Shown in pieces: positions 24,133 to 32,529 of a DNA stretch of 64,000 nt (the first letter of the stretch is position 1; each line of letters starts with the position of its first letter). Location: assembly GCF_009696065.1 (NCBI RefSeq), contig NZ_VUMS01000001.1, positions 62,001 through 126,000 of the forward strand, written 5' to 3'. This DNA is from Oliverpabstia intestinalis. GTDB lineage: Bacteria > Bacillota > Clostridia > Lachnospirales > Lachnospiraceae. Position numbers and translations under genes: made by a program. The notes beneath the pieces were generated by a model. It saw nothing but the letters and a program-made list of their open reading frames with translations. It had not been told where the DNA came from and did not search any database.

Positions 24133-26943
24133 GTGGATAAGACAGAATACCATTTGAAATTGGAGGAAATCAACAGACTTGTGGATGCACAGGATTATGA
24201 AGGGGCTCTTACGGTAGCGGATTCTATCGACTGGCGTAGAGTGAAGAGTGTGCGGACCTTGTGTATGGTAGCAGATATCTACGAAGTGAATGGTGAACTG
24301 GAAAAGAGTATGCAGATGCTGCAGCTGGCGCGTAAACGTTCATCTATCGGCAAGATGATTCTGTACCGTCAGGTGGAACTGGCTTTGAAGATGGGGTTAT
24401 ATGATGATGCTGTAAAATATTATAATGAATATCTGGAGACCGCTTCCAACGATACTTCCAAATATATTCTGAAATATAAGATTTACAAAGCACAGAAAGC
24501 GCCTCTGGAAAATCGGATTGCGATTCTGGAGGAATATAAAGAGCGGGAATACACAGAACGCTGGGTATATGAACTGGCAAAACTGTATAAAAAAGCAGGA
24601 CAGGAAAAGAAATGTGTTGAAACCTGTGATGATCTGATTCTGTGGTTTGGTGAAGGCAAATATGTAACCAAAGCGATGGAACTTAAGATGACATACACGC
24701 CACTGTCACCGTCTCAGAAAGAAAAATATGAGAAAGCGAAGGCGGCAGGAAAGGTTGCAAAACCAACAGCAGGACCGAAACTGACAGAAGAAGTAAAAAA
24801 TACAATTCTGCCGGGTGTGTCAGCAGCTGCAATGGCGGGTCTTCAGAAAGTGGAAGAAGAAAAAGAACAGGCCCAGGAAGAAGCGGCAGCAACAGCAGAG
24901 ATTCCGCAGGAATCTGCAGGAACAACCGTGGAAGAAACTCCGGTGACGGAGGAAGAGCCGGTGAAACCGGAAACAGAGATTCCGCATATCGATACCGAAA
25001 AACTTCAGGAACGTCTTTCCAGAAGTTTTCAGGAGATTCTTTCCGGTTTTAACCGTACCAAGGCAGTAGATGCTTTTGAGGCACTGGGAAGAGCAGCAGG
25101 AGCAGAAGTTCTGCAGGAACCTGAAGCACAAGAAGAAAATATGGAAGAATATCACGTACAGGATCTGGAGCCGGAAGCTGTAAATGAAGGCATCATCTCT
25201 GCGGACAGCGGAGTTGCCGGAGTGAGCAGAACCGAGATGGACGAACTGGAAATGATGGAAAAACCGAAGGTGGAAAAACCGGAGGATAAAGAAATTATCA
25301 GTGTTCAGGAAGTGGATCTGGATGCATTATTTGCAGAGACTTCGTCTTCCCTGGCGAAAGAAGCAGGCGAGGATGCCGCAGAAAAAGCTGAGGAAGAACC
25401 GGCTGTGGAGAAAGTAACAGCAGAAGAAATCATCGGTGAACCGGAAGAAGTAGTTGCAGAAGAAACAGTAGATGCAGCCGGTGATGTACTGGAAGAAAGG
25501 GTTGAGGGAGCGGTTGAGACAGTAACGGAAGAAGAGCCGGCAGAAACTCTGACGGATGCGGCGGATGAAGCGATGGCAGCTTTTGAAGCAAGTCTTTCCG
25601 GACTTTCTCTGGATTTTGCAGAAGAAACATCGTCTGATGCACCGGAAACTGAAACTTCGGCGGAATCGACAGAAGAGCCGGAAACAGAAGAAGATATTAC
25701 CGGATCAGAAGCAGCACCGGTGATTGAGATGGAATATCCGGAAGAAACGGAGGAAACAGAACCGGAAATCGAAGATCTGGATGCGACAAGAGTGATTCCG
25801 GATGTGACAAAGCAGGATGCATGGCATGCGACACCAGGAGATACACAGGAATTTAATCTGGAAGAAGAACTCAAAGCTGCTCTGAGCGGTATGGATGGGC
25901 TCCGGGAACAGGAAGAAGCAGAACGGTCTGCAAGCCTGGATCCGGAACCGGAGACAGCATCTGAGGAAGAAATTGCTTTTGAAGAAAAGACAGAACCGAT
26001 GACAGAAGAGAATACCACAGAGGAATCTGTTGTGGAAGAAGGTTCTGAAACGGAGGCAGAGGAACCGGAAGGTGATCATATCGATAAGATGCTGGAAGAA
26101 GCAGAGATACAGCCAGATATCAGCGAGATGACTTTGGAACGGGAGACACCCGAAGAAAAACGCCAGAGGATTCTGAACAATACCAGACCGGAACGTCTGA
26201 CGGCAGAACAGAAACAGCTGTTTTCATACTTTGCTAAAGTGCCGGGCATGGATGATCAGATTCTGGATGCGATTCACGGGGCATATGAATATGCCAGTGA
26301 GAAAACATCTCATCGTGGAAATATCGCAATCATGGGAAGTCACGGAACAGGAAAAACCAGACTGAGTGAAGGGCTTGTAAAAGCAATCTGCAAAGAACTG
26401 GGACTGAAAGCTGTCAAGTATGCAAATCTGGATGCATCGGATATTAACAGGAAAGATCCGGCAACAATTATCAGCAAGATGGCAGGAGGCTTTCTTCTGA
26501 TCGAGAGAGCAAGTTTTATGACGCCGGAGACGATCGAAAAACTTTCTCAGGCGATGGATTTCCGTACAGACAGTATGATTCTTCTGATTGAAGATGATAA
26601 AGCAAATATGCGTAAGATGCTGGCGGATTATCCGGAATTTGCAGAAAAATTCGAAACCGTTATTTCGATTCCGGTCTTTACCAATGACGAGCTGGTAACA
26701 TTTGCAAGAACGTATGCGAGAGAAAATGGTTTCCGCATGGATGAGATGGGTGTGCTTGCTCTGTACACCATGATCGGAGATAACCAGAAAGAGGATGAAC
26801 CGATTACTATCGGAAAAGTAAAAGAGATGGTAGACGGTGCGATCCGTAAGGCAAGTGGCGTAAAGCTGGGAAGAAAACTTTCCAAACGTCATACAGATGC
26901 AGACGGTCGAATTCTTCTTTATGAAAAGGATTTTGATTTATAA
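24133..26943 (+). CDS. TPR / acidic linker / AAA ATPase-like protein
   Basis: Unusual three-part protein of 936 residues. Residues 1-200 are helical TPR-like repeats (DYEGALTVADSIDWRRVKSVRTLC..., LYDDAVKYYNEYLETA). Residues about 225-680 are a highly acidic Glu/Pro/Thr/Ala linker, probably disordered. Residues about 690-936 form a CbxX/ClpA-like AAA domain with Walker A GSHGTGKT (735-742). The Walker B strand reads GGFLLIER: position 791 is Glu and 792 is Arg where active AAA proteins carry Asp-Glu, so ATP binding is likely but hydrolysis doubtful. A function is not known to me. GTG 24133 is chosen from AGAGGTGAG upstream. The rsmA gene follows after about 80 bases. Confidence 0.75.
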   Translation: MDKTEYHLKLEEINRLVDAQDYEGALTVADSIDWRRVKSVRTLCMVADIYEVNGELEKSMQMLQLARKRSSIGKMILYRQVELALKMGLYDDAVKYYNEYLETASNDTSKYILKYKIYKAQKAPLENRIAILEEYKEREYTERWVYELAKLYKKAGQEKKCVETCDDLILWFGEGKYVTKAMELKMTYTPLSPSQKEKYEKAKAAGKVAKPTAGPKLTEEVKNTILPGVSAAAMAGLQKVEEEKEQAQEEAAATAEIPQESAGTTVEETPVTEEEPVKPETEIPHIDTEKLQERLSRSFQEILSGFNRTKAVDAFEALGRAAGAEVLQEPEAQEENMEEYHVQDLEPEAVNEGIISADSGVAGVSRTEMDELEMMEKPKVEKPEDKEIISVQEVDLDALFAETSSSLAKEAGEDAAEKAEEEPAVEKVTAEEIIGEPEEVVAEETVDAAGDVLEERVEGAVETVTEEEPAETLTDAADEAMAAFEASLSGLSLDFAEETSSDAPETETSAESTEEPETEEDITGSEAAPVIEMEYPEETEETEPEIEDLDATRVIPDVTKQDAWHATPGDTQEFNLEEELKAALSGMDGLREQEEAERSASLDPEPETASEEEIAFEEKTEPMTEENTTEESVVEEGSETEAEEPEGDHIDKMLEEAEIQPDISEMTLERETPEEKRQRILNNTRPERLTAEQKQLFSYFAKVPGMDDQILDAIHGAYEYASEKTSHRGNIAIMGSHGTGKTRLSEGLVKAICKELGLKAVKYANLDASDINRKDPATIISKMAGGFLLIERASFMTPETIEKLSQAMDFRTDSMILLIEDDKANMRKMLADYPEFAEKFETVISIPVFTNDELVTFARTYARENGFRMDEMGVLALYTMIGDNQKEDEPITIGKVKEMVDGAIRKASGVKLGRKLSKRHTDADGRILLYEKDFDL

Positions 26944-27025
26944 AAGAGCATGACAACATGGGGCATGGCGACAGAAAGCTATGCCCTTTTTACACGTTTT
27001 GGAAAACAACAGGAAAGGAAGAACT

Positions 27026-27904
27026 ATGAGTAAGAGAGAGCCTTATCTTGGCAATCCCCAGGCAACCATTGCTGTGTTGAACAAATACGGCTTTACATTT
27101 CAGAAAAAGTTTGGACAGAACTTTCTGATCGATCCTCATGTGCTGGATAAAATTATCCGTGCGGCGGAGATCACAGAGGATGATTTTGTTCTGGAGATCG
27201 GACCGGGTATGGGAACGATGACACAGTATCTGGCATATGCAGCCAGAGAGGTATATGCGGTGGAGATTGATAAAAGTCTGATCCCGATCCTGGAGGATAC
27301 GCTGAGCGATTATGACAATGTAACGGTGATCAATGAAGATATCCTGAAAGTGGATATTGCAAAGCTGGCAGAAGAGAAAAATGGAGGCCGCCCGATCAAA
27401 GTGGTTGCAAATCTTCCATATTATATCACGACACCGATCATTATGGGTCTGTTTGAAAGCCATGTGCCTGTAGAATCCATTACTGTCATGGTACAGAAAG
27501 AAGTAGCGGATCGTATGCAGGTGGGCCCGGGAACGAAAGATTACGGTGCACTATCTCTGGCAGTGCAGTACTATGCAAAACCTTATATTGTTGCCAATGT
27601 TCCACCGAACTGTTTTATGCCGAGACCGAAAGTGGGAAGTGCGGTGATTCGTCTGACCCGCCATGCTGAGACACCGGTACAGGTAGACGATGAAAAACTG
27701 TTGTTTCAGATTATTCGGGCATCGTTTAATCAGAGAAGAAAAACGCTGGCAAACGGTCTGAAGAATTATGAGGGGTTGTCTTTTGAAAAAGAGACAATAG
27801 AGGCTGCAATCGCAGAGTGCGGATTTTCACCATCGGTGAGAGGAGAGGCATTGTCTTTGGAAGAATTTGCGAAACTGGCAAATGTATTGGGACGTGCAAA
27901 ATAA
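27026..27904 (+). CDS. rsmA: 16S rRNA (adenine1518/1519-N6) dimethyltransferase
   Basis: RsmA/KsgA dimethylates two adjacent adenines at the 3' end of 16S rRNA during small-subunit assembly. The 292-residue protein has FGQNFLIDPHVLDKI, the SAM-binding FVLEIGPGMGTMTQYLA, VYAVEIDKSL, the catalytic VVANLPYYITTPI, and a C-terminal NQRRKTLANGL helix. Loss of the enzyme gives kasugamycin resistance in many bacteria. ATG 27026 follows GGAAAGGAAGAACT; longer frames upstream lack a ribosome binding site. Confidence 0.95.
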   Translation: MSKREPYLGNPQATIAVLNKYGFTFQKKFGQNFLIDPHVLDKIIRAAEITEDDFVLEIGPGMGTMTQYLAYAAREVYAVEIDKSLIPILEDTLSDYDNVTVINEDILKVDIAKLAEEKNGGRPIKVVANLPYYITTPIIMGLFESHVPVESITVMVQKEVADRMQVGPGTKDYGALSLAVQYYAKPYIVANVPPNCFMPRPKVGSAVIRLTRHAETPVQVDDEKLLFQIIRASFNQRRKTLANGLKNYEGLSFEKETIEAAIAECGFSPSVRGEALSLEEFAKLANVLGRAK

Positions 27905-27915
27905 AAAGTAACGTA

Positions 27916-27965
27916 AAAACGTGTTGACCAGAATGAGGAAATTCCGGTCAACACGTTTTAGTTTT
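27916..27965 (+). terminator. terminator after rsmA
   Basis: AAAACGTGTTGACC and GGTCAACACGTTTT form a 14-bp stem, followed by a U-rich run (AGTTTTATTTTT). Confidence 0.85.
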
Positions 27966-28229
27966 ATTTTTAAAGGAAGGAGTGTCGATTTTCATCGACA
28001 TATGAAAAAGAAAAGTTATAAAATAATTTCTATTAATTATTTTATGGTTATAGTATATCCGGGAATTGTGAGAAAATCGTGTTGAAGTTGTGAAGATTTT
28101 ATGAATGAACAGGAAAAGATTTATGAATATCTGCATCATGGAAGGAAAGTGTGTTATACTACGGAGTATCAGTCGGGAGAAGACTGAAAAGATTCTGAAA
28201 GTATATAAAGAAAAAGAGAGGTAACAGAG
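27966..28229. promoter_or_regulatory. upstream region of the DUF1002 gene with extended -10 promoter
   Basis: Contains a small hairpin TGTCGAT / ATCGACA (27984-28001), then an AT-rich stretch, then TGTTATACT (28152-28160), an extended -10 element about 70 bases before the DUF1002 start. Nothing coding is seen. Confidence 0.5.
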
Positions 28230-29123
28230 ATGAAGATAAAGAAAGTTATGGCGGGAATGTTGGCGATGGTAACGGTAATGGGAAGCCTGATGTCACCACT
28301 GAGTGCAAAAGCAGATCAGATTGATGCACCGTATCTGGCGCTGGGAGCGGATCTGAATGAAACAGAAAAATCCACAGTACTGAGTCTGCTGGAGATTAAT
28401 GAAGCGGATCTGAGCAGCTATCAGGTAATTACTGTAACGAATGCGGATGAACACAAATACCTGGATTCTTATCTGGATTCCAGTGTGATCGGAACCAGAG
28501 CACTTTCTTCTGTTCTTATTGAAAAAAAGGATAAAGGAAATGGAATTAAAGTGACAACCAGTAATATTACTTACTGTACCACAGGTATGTATCAGAATGC
28601 GCTGGCAACTGCAGGCGTCACCGATGCGGATGTACGTGTGGCTGGACCGTTTAATATCTCCGGAACAGCGGCGCTGGTAGGTGCAATGGAAGCTTACAGT
28701 AATATGACCGGCGAGACCCTGAAGGCAGAGAATGCAGATGCGGCTACAGAAGAACTGGTAACCACCAGTGATCTGGGTGAAGCTATCGGGGATAAAGAGC
28801 AGGCGGAGGAACTGGTAGGTGCAGTAAAAGAAGCTGTCGTCTCTCAGGACCTGTCTGATCCGGAAGAAATAGAAGCTGTCGTAGACGATGCAGCAAAAGA
28901 GATGAATATTCAGTTGTCTGATGAGGATAAGCAGAAGATTGTAAGTCTGATGGAGAAAATCAGCAGCCTGGATCTGGATGTGGATTCCCTGAAAGAGCAG
29001 GCGAAAGATCTGTACAACAAGCTGGAGAGTCTGGATCTGAACATTAACCAGGAACAGGTCAAAGGGTTCTTTGACAGGATAGTAAGCTGGTGTAAAAATA
29101 TATGGAATTCTATTTTTGGATAA
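28230..29123 (+). CDS. exported DUF1002 protein
   Basis: A 297-residue secreted protein of the DUF1002 family (similar to YpuA). The signal peptide MKIKKVMAGMLAMVTVMGSL ends with cleavage near SAKA-DQ at about residue 27. The conserved part includes YLALGADLNETEKSTVLSLL, RALSSVLIEKKDKGNGIKVT, and MYQNALATAGVTDADVRVAGPFNISGTAALVGAMEAY. The C-terminal 100 residues are acidic and helical (DLDVDSLKEQAKDLYNKLESLDLN). The biochemical role is unknown. AGAGAGGTAACAGAG precedes the ATG. It is monocistronic, with an extended -10 promoter upstream. Confidence 0.85.
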   Translation: MKIKKVMAGMLAMVTVMGSLMSPLSAKADQIDAPYLALGADLNETEKSTVLSLLEINEADLSSYQVITVTNADEHKYLDSYLDSSVIGTRALSSVLIEKKDKGNGIKVTTSNITYCTTGMYQNALATAGVTDADVRVAGPFNISGTAALVGAMEAYSNMTGETLKAENADAATEELVTTSDLGEAIGDKEQAEELVGAVKEAVVSQDLSDPEEIEAVVDDAAKEMNIQLSDEDKQKIVSLMEKISSLDLDVDSLKEQAKDLYNKLESLDLNINQEQVKGFFDRIVSWCKNIWNSIFG

Positions 29124-29450
29124 GATGTCGGGGAATAAAAAGAAATAACAGAATAACTTGATGAATCAGCACAAGAACAGGAAAAGAAAAAATGATAAAA
29201 CAGTGTAAAATGGTATAAAAATAAAATAAAAATAAAATCAAATTGTGCAAATTAACTATAAGTTCATATTATGTTCATAAATTATTCATAAACTATTGAT
29301 ATGATAAATACAGTTCCGAAAGGAACATCTCAAAAAAGTTTGTAATGGGTTCATTACACATAGAATTTTTTCATAATAATAGCCCGGGTATCGAGAGGTA
29401 TCCGGGCACTCCTCATGTTAGAGGGAAATTTTTGTTTGTTGTCTGTGTAA
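29124..29450 (+). other. gene-free region with possible small RNA
   Basis: The left part is very AT-rich. From about 29310 onward several small hairpins follow each other on the plus strand: GTTCC-GAAA-GGAAC (a GNRA-type loop), TAATG/CATTA, and GCCCGG/CCGGGC arms around TATCGAGAGGTAT (29383-29408). The strong terminator at 29451-29490 comes next. A TATGAT sequence at about 29300 could be a -10 box. No ORF with a ribosome binding site is present. Confidence 0.35.
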
Positions 29451-29490
29451 AGAGGAGTAACTGTTTTTTAACAGTTACTCCTCTTTTTTT
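29451..29490 (+). terminator. terminator overlapping the 3' end of relQ
   Basis: AGAGGAGTAACTGTT pairs perfectly with AACAGTTACTCCTCT, and seven T residues follow on the plus strand, so it best ends a rightward transcript. The arms contain GTAACTGTT/AACAGTTAC as in the repeat family, and the relQ stop codon (TAA on the minus strand) lies in that GTAAC. Confidence 0.85.
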
Positions 29491-30152
29491 GAATCCGGCT
29501 TCTCTGCTTTGCGAAGTGCCTCACTTTGGATCGCTTCGTTCAGAGAAAGCATCTTATCATCCAGTTCAGCTACAAATTCTGCGCAGGCACGGAGATCTTT
29601 GCTGATATATTCCGGTGCGCTGCCCTCGAACTTGTAGTAAATCTTATGCTCCAGGCTGGCCCAGAAGTCCTGGGCGATGGTTCGAATCTGTACTTCTACG
29701 ATGATATCCACCACACGGTCTGACAGATGTACCGGGACAGCCACCAACATATGATAGCTACGGTATCCGCTGACTTTCGGGTGGGTGATGTAGTCGGTAA
29801 GTTCCACAACGCGCAGATCCGACTGCTTTGCCAGCATATCAGCGATCCGGTAAATATCCTGAGTAAAGGAACAGATGATACGAATACCGGCGATGTCGGT
29901 GATATACTTTAACATATTCTCCAGAGTCACTTCGTGACCGTGGCGTTTTAATTTTTTGACGATACTTTTCGGTTCTTTGATCCGGGACTTCACGTGTTCG
30001 ATTGGATTGTAATTATGAATGTGAATAAATTCCCCATTCAAAATGTCAATTTTTGTGGACATCTGGCGAAGGGCAGCATCATAGAGAAACATCATGGTTT
30101 CCCAGGAATCCGCATCGTCAAGAATCTGTGATACATATTTTAATGCGTCCAT
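29475..30152 (-). CDS. relQ: small alarmone synthetase (RelQ-type GTP pyrophosphokinase)
   Basis: Single-domain (p)ppGpp synthetase of 225 residues; it transfers pyrophosphate from ATP to GDP or GTP and has no hydrolase or regulatory domain. Motifs are EPKSIVKKLKRHG, DIAGIRIICSFTQDIYRIADML, GYRSYHMLVAVPV, and VEVQIRTIAQDFWASLEHKIYYK, all typical of the RelQ/YjbM group, which forms tetramers. The start ATG has only a weak AGAGAAAA before it. A 233-bp repeat element separates it from cobO upstream on the same strand, so its expression may depend on the element or on a promoter in the 35-bp gap. Confidence 0.88.
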   Translation of the reverse strand: MDALKYVSQILDDADSWETMMFLYDAALRQMSTKIDILNGEFIHIHNYNPIEHVKSRIKEPKSIVKKLKRHGHEVTLENMLKYITDIAGIRIICSFTQDIYRIADMLAKQSDLRVVELTDYITHPKVSGYRSYHMLVAVPVHLSDRVVDIIVEVQIRTIAQDFWASLEHKIYYKFEGSAPEYISKDLRACAEFVAELDDKMLSLNEAIQSEALRKAEKPDSKKEE

Positions 30153-30188
30153 ATAATTTTCTCTGTACTTTCTGATTTATTTTATTTC

Positions 30189-30421
30189 GTAACTGTTCAG
30201 TACCTTCACAGTTACGAGCCAAAATGCATTTAAACGATAAAAACACGCTTTGCGAGTTTTTATCGTTATCGCGGCACTCCTCAAGGTTCCGTGCAAGCAT
30301 GGACTTTGACTCGTTGCTCGCGTAAATCACCTTCGGTGATGGCATTTTGGCTTGTATGTCTCGGGATTTTGACATATTCATGTCAAAACACCTCGCGGGA
30401 CAGTGGCTACTGAATAGTTAC
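30189..30421. mobile_element. 233-bp GTAAC-family element, copy 1, with exact 8-bp target duplication
   Basis: Bounded by GTAACTGTTCAGTA on the left and TACTGAATAGTTAC on the right and flanked on both sides by TTTATTTC (30181-30188 and 30422-30429), a perfect 8-bp duplication. It has no transposase. Inside are several hairpins, including CGATAAAAAC/GTTTTTATCG and ATCACC/GGTGAT. The first 27 bases are themselves a GTAAC...GTTAC unit. GTAA ends with 8-bp duplications are characteristic of IS66-family elements, so IS66-type mobilisation is inferred. It lies between cobO and relQ. Confidence 0.85.
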
Positions 30422-30431
30422 TTTATTTCAT

Positions 30432-30968
30432 TTATTTTTCAATTCCGGGACGGGCGGGAAGACCCTGATCAAAGGGATGTTTGATTTTACGAATCTCCGA
30501 AACATAGTCTGCAAGAGCCACCAGTTCTTCACTGGGCTGCTGACCGGTCAGAATAACTTCCAGATGTGCCGGTTTCTCATTCTTCAGATAATCCAGCAGA
30601 ATCTGCTCGTCGAAAAGACCCGCGCGGATCGTATAGATCAGTTCATCAAAAAACAGCAAGTCATAATTTTCTTCTGCCGCTTTTGCAGTGATTTTGCGGA
30701 ATTGTTTTTCATAGTAAGTTTTCCGTTCCAGTTTTTCGGAAATTGTCATCTGGAAACTGAACTTTTCCTGTTCCAGCCCATCAACAAAAGTGATATTCGG
30801 AATCTGTTGCAGAATCTTCCGTTCACTGGTTTTGTTATTTTTCATAAACTGATAGATCAGAACTTTATATCCATAACCTGCAGCGCGGGTACAAAGTCCC
30901 ATTGCAGTAGTAGTTTTTCCCTTTCCATCTCCGCAATATACATGTACATAACCTAAGTTGTCTTTCAT
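30432..30968 (-). CDS. cobO: corrinoid adenosyltransferase (CobA/CobO family)
   Basis: Adds the 5'-deoxyadenosyl group of ATP to cob(I)alamin or cobyrinic acid diamide, making the adenosyl coenzyme. The 178-residue protein has the P-loop variant GDGKGKTTTAMGL (G13 onward), LIYQFMKNNKTSERKIL, DLLFFDELIYTIRAGL and HLEVILTGQQPSEELVALADYVSEI, all typical of CobA/BtuR. The minus-strand ATG at 30968 has GGAGGTG upstream. No other cobalamin gene adjoins; with the RACo-like gene at 17.5 kb it shows that the organism handles corrinoids. Confidence 0.92.
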   Translation of the reverse strand: MKDNLGYVHVYCGDGKGKTTTAMGLCTRAAGYGYKVLIYQFMKNNKTSERKILQQIPNITFVDGLEQEKFSFQMTISEKLERKTYYEKQFRKITAKAAEENYDLLFFDELIYTIRAGLFDEQILLDYLKNEKPAHLEVILTGQQPSEELVALADYVSEIRKIKHPFDQGLPARPGIEK

Positions 30969-31130
30969 GATCAACACCTCCAAACAGTAATATGTCACGT
31001 CCATCGTTGTTAATATTCAGTATACAGGAAAAGAGAAAAAGATGCCAGTGAAAGGAGAGAAGAACAGAAAGGTTTAAGAAAATTTTTAGAATGTGGTCTG
31101 CACAATAAGATTACGAAGGGGTTGTCTGCA

Positions 31131-31170
31131 TAAAATACCCGCGGTTGAACAGCTGTTCAACCGCGGGTAT
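31131..31170 (-). terminator. perfect 36-bp palindrome, rubrerythrin terminator
   Basis: Positions 31135-31152 (ATACCCGCGGTTGAACAG) are an exact reverse complement of 31153-31170. On the minus strand the stem is followed by TTTTATG. The rubrerythrin stop codon lies about 30 bases upstream. Confidence 0.85.
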
Positions 31171-31201
31171 CTTATACCGATATAGAATCTGTAGATAAAT
31201 C

Positions 31202-31744
31202 TTAGCCGAAATATCTTTTCAGCAGACCTTCGAATGCTTTTCCGTGTCGAGCCTCGTCGCGAGCCATTTCATGAACGGTATCATGGATTGCATCCAGGTT
31301 AGCTGCTTTTGCACGTTTAGCCAGATCGAATTTTCCTTCGGTTGCACCGTGCTCAGCATCTACACGCATTTCCAGATTTTTCTTTGTGCTGTCGGTTACA
31401 ACTTCACCAAGCAGTTCAGCGAATTTTGCTGCATGTTCAGCTTCTTCGTAAGCAGCTTTTTCCCAGTACAGACCGATTTCCGGATATCCTTCTCTGTGAG
31501 CTACACGAGCCATAGCCAGATACATACCGACTTCAGAGCATTCACCTTCGAAGTTTGCTCTCAGATCAGCCAGAATATCTTCCGGAACACCTTTTGCTAC
31601 ACCTACAACATGTTCAGCAGCCCATGTTTTTTCTCCGCTCTGCTCTTTGAACTTGGAAGCCGGTGCTTTACATACCGGACAGACTTCCGGTGCAGTTTCT
31701 CCTTCATAAACATATCCACATACAGTACAAACAAATTTCTTCAT
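31202..31744 (-). CDS. reverse rubrerythrin
   Basis: A peroxide and oxygen detoxifying enzyme of anaerobes. The 180-residue protein begins with a rubredoxin domain (C6, C9, C22, C25 in CTVCGYVY and CPVCKAP), followed by a ferritin-like diiron four-helix domain ([45 protein letters not shown]). Rubredoxin-first order defines reverse rubrerythrins, studied in Clostridium acetobutylicum, where they are under PerR control. The start ATG has AAAGGAGA upstream. A 7-1-7 palindrome nearly identical to the one before perR lies at 31830-31844, so PerR repression is well supported. Confidence 0.93.
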   Translation of the reverse strand: MKKFVCTVCGYVYEGETAPEVCPVCKAPASKFKEQSGEKTWAAEHVVGVAKGVPEDILADLRANFEGECSEVGMYLAMARVAHREGYPEIGLYWEKAAYEEAEHAAKFAELLGEVVTDSTKKNLEMRVDAEHGATEGKFDLAKRAKAANLDAIHDTVHEMARDEARHGKAFEGLLKRYFG

Positions 31745-31829
31745 AGTGTCAGTCTCCTTTTCTTTTTTGGTAGTTTATCTTGAAAACGAATATTCTATGC
31801 AATTCGTCTTCTTGAGTTTAAATTAATAA

Positions 31830-31844
31830 TAGTAATTATTACTG
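31830..31844. promoter_or_regulatory. PerR box upstream of rubrerythrin
   Basis: TAGTAATTATTACTG is a 7-1-7 inverted repeat with only the outer pair mismatched, 86 bases upstream of the rubrerythrin start. The same 13-base core and the downstream ATATTA recur before perR. Confidence 0.8.
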
Positions 31845-31943
31845 ATATTAGGTTAACATATTGCTTCCTGATTGTCAAGATGATTTTAAAAATCTTTTGA
31901 TTTTCGATCTTGTTTCTGACAATTCTGACAACGCAGGAAGCGT

Positions 31944-32345
31944 TTACATCGTATCTTTTTTCAGACAGTCGGGGCAGATGCCATAGAAGTTTGTGACATG
32001 TCCCAGAATCTTTCCTTCAAAATGTTCCGCGGCCAGAGCCTCCGGCTCTTTCATGTAATCCAGATCCAGATCCAGATCCATCACTTGATGGCAGCGGGTA
32101 CAGATCACATGGTAATGAGGTCTGACCTGTCCGTCGAAGCGGTCAGCACCATCTCCGGTACAGATCTTCTGAATCTCCCCGATATCGGCCAGCAGAGCCA
32201 GGTTGCGGTAGACAGTTCCAAGACTGATATTAGGATAAATCTTGCGCAGCTGATGGTATACGGTATCAGCCGTAGGATGATCAGTACGTGTCATCAGAAA
32301 CTCTTTGATAGATTCCCGCTGACGGCTGTATTTCAGAGAGGCCAT
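31944..32345 (-). CDS. perR: PerR-type Fur family repressor
   Basis: A metal-dependent peroxide sensor that represses oxidative-defence genes. The 133-residue protein has an N-terminal winged helix (SLGTVYRNLALLADIGEI) and a C-terminal dimer domain. Structural zinc cysteines are in CTRCH (C82, C85) and CPDC near the end. The regulatory site fits PerR: H31, D71, H77 and H79 (RPHYHVIC), and Asp at position 90 (PerR D104 equivalent, Glu in Fur). The minus-strand ATG at 32345 follows AAGGAGG. The palindrome at 32373-32387 lies 28 bases upstream, implying autoregulation. Confidence 0.88.
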   Translation of the reverse strand: MASLKYSRQRESIKEFLMTRTDHPTADTVYHQLRKIYPNISLGTVYRNLALLADIGEIQKICTGDGADRFDGQVRPHYHVICTRCHQVMDLDLDLDYMKEPEALAAEHFEGKILGHVTNFYGICPDCLKKDTM

Positions 32346-32372
32346 AGAGATCCTCCTTTCCATAAATAATAA

Positions 32373-32387
32373 CAGTAATTATTACTG
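32373..32387. promoter_or_regulatory. PerR box in the perR promoter
   Basis: CAGTAATTATTACTG is a perfect 7-1-7 inverted repeat. It matches the site before rubrerythrin at 14 of 15 positions. Confidence 0.82.
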
Positions 32388-32448
32388 ATATTAATATAAA
32401 ATAAAACGGAGAAAAAGTCAAGAGTTTTCTCCGCTTTATTAATACTCA

Positions 32449-32523
32449 GTAACTGTTCAGTTCCTTCACGGCAGTTACTGAATAATTACAATATTTGTAA
32501 CTGTGAAGGTACTGAATAGTTAC
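32449..32523. repeat. tandem GTAAC-family units; the 27-bp unit has an exact 8-bp duplication
   Basis: A degenerate unit (32449-32488) is followed by a clean 27-bp unit (32497-32523, GTAACTGTGAAGGTACTGAA...GTTAC). The 27-bp unit is flanked on both sides by CAATATTT (32489-32496 and 32524-32531). The duplication overlaps the stop codon of the DUF1292 gene. This shows a unit of only 27 bp behaving as a complete insertion. Confidence 0.78.
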
Positions 32524-32529
32524 CAATAT

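Noticed and set aside
30118-30381. A roughly 66-codon frame inside the 233-bp element (MNMSKSRDIQAKMPSPKVIY...), also present in the second copy at 47970-48347.
   Set aside because: The frame follows the repeat sequence, lacks a good ribosome binding site, and its two versions continue into unrelated flanks. It is better explained as a by-product of the repeat than as a gene.
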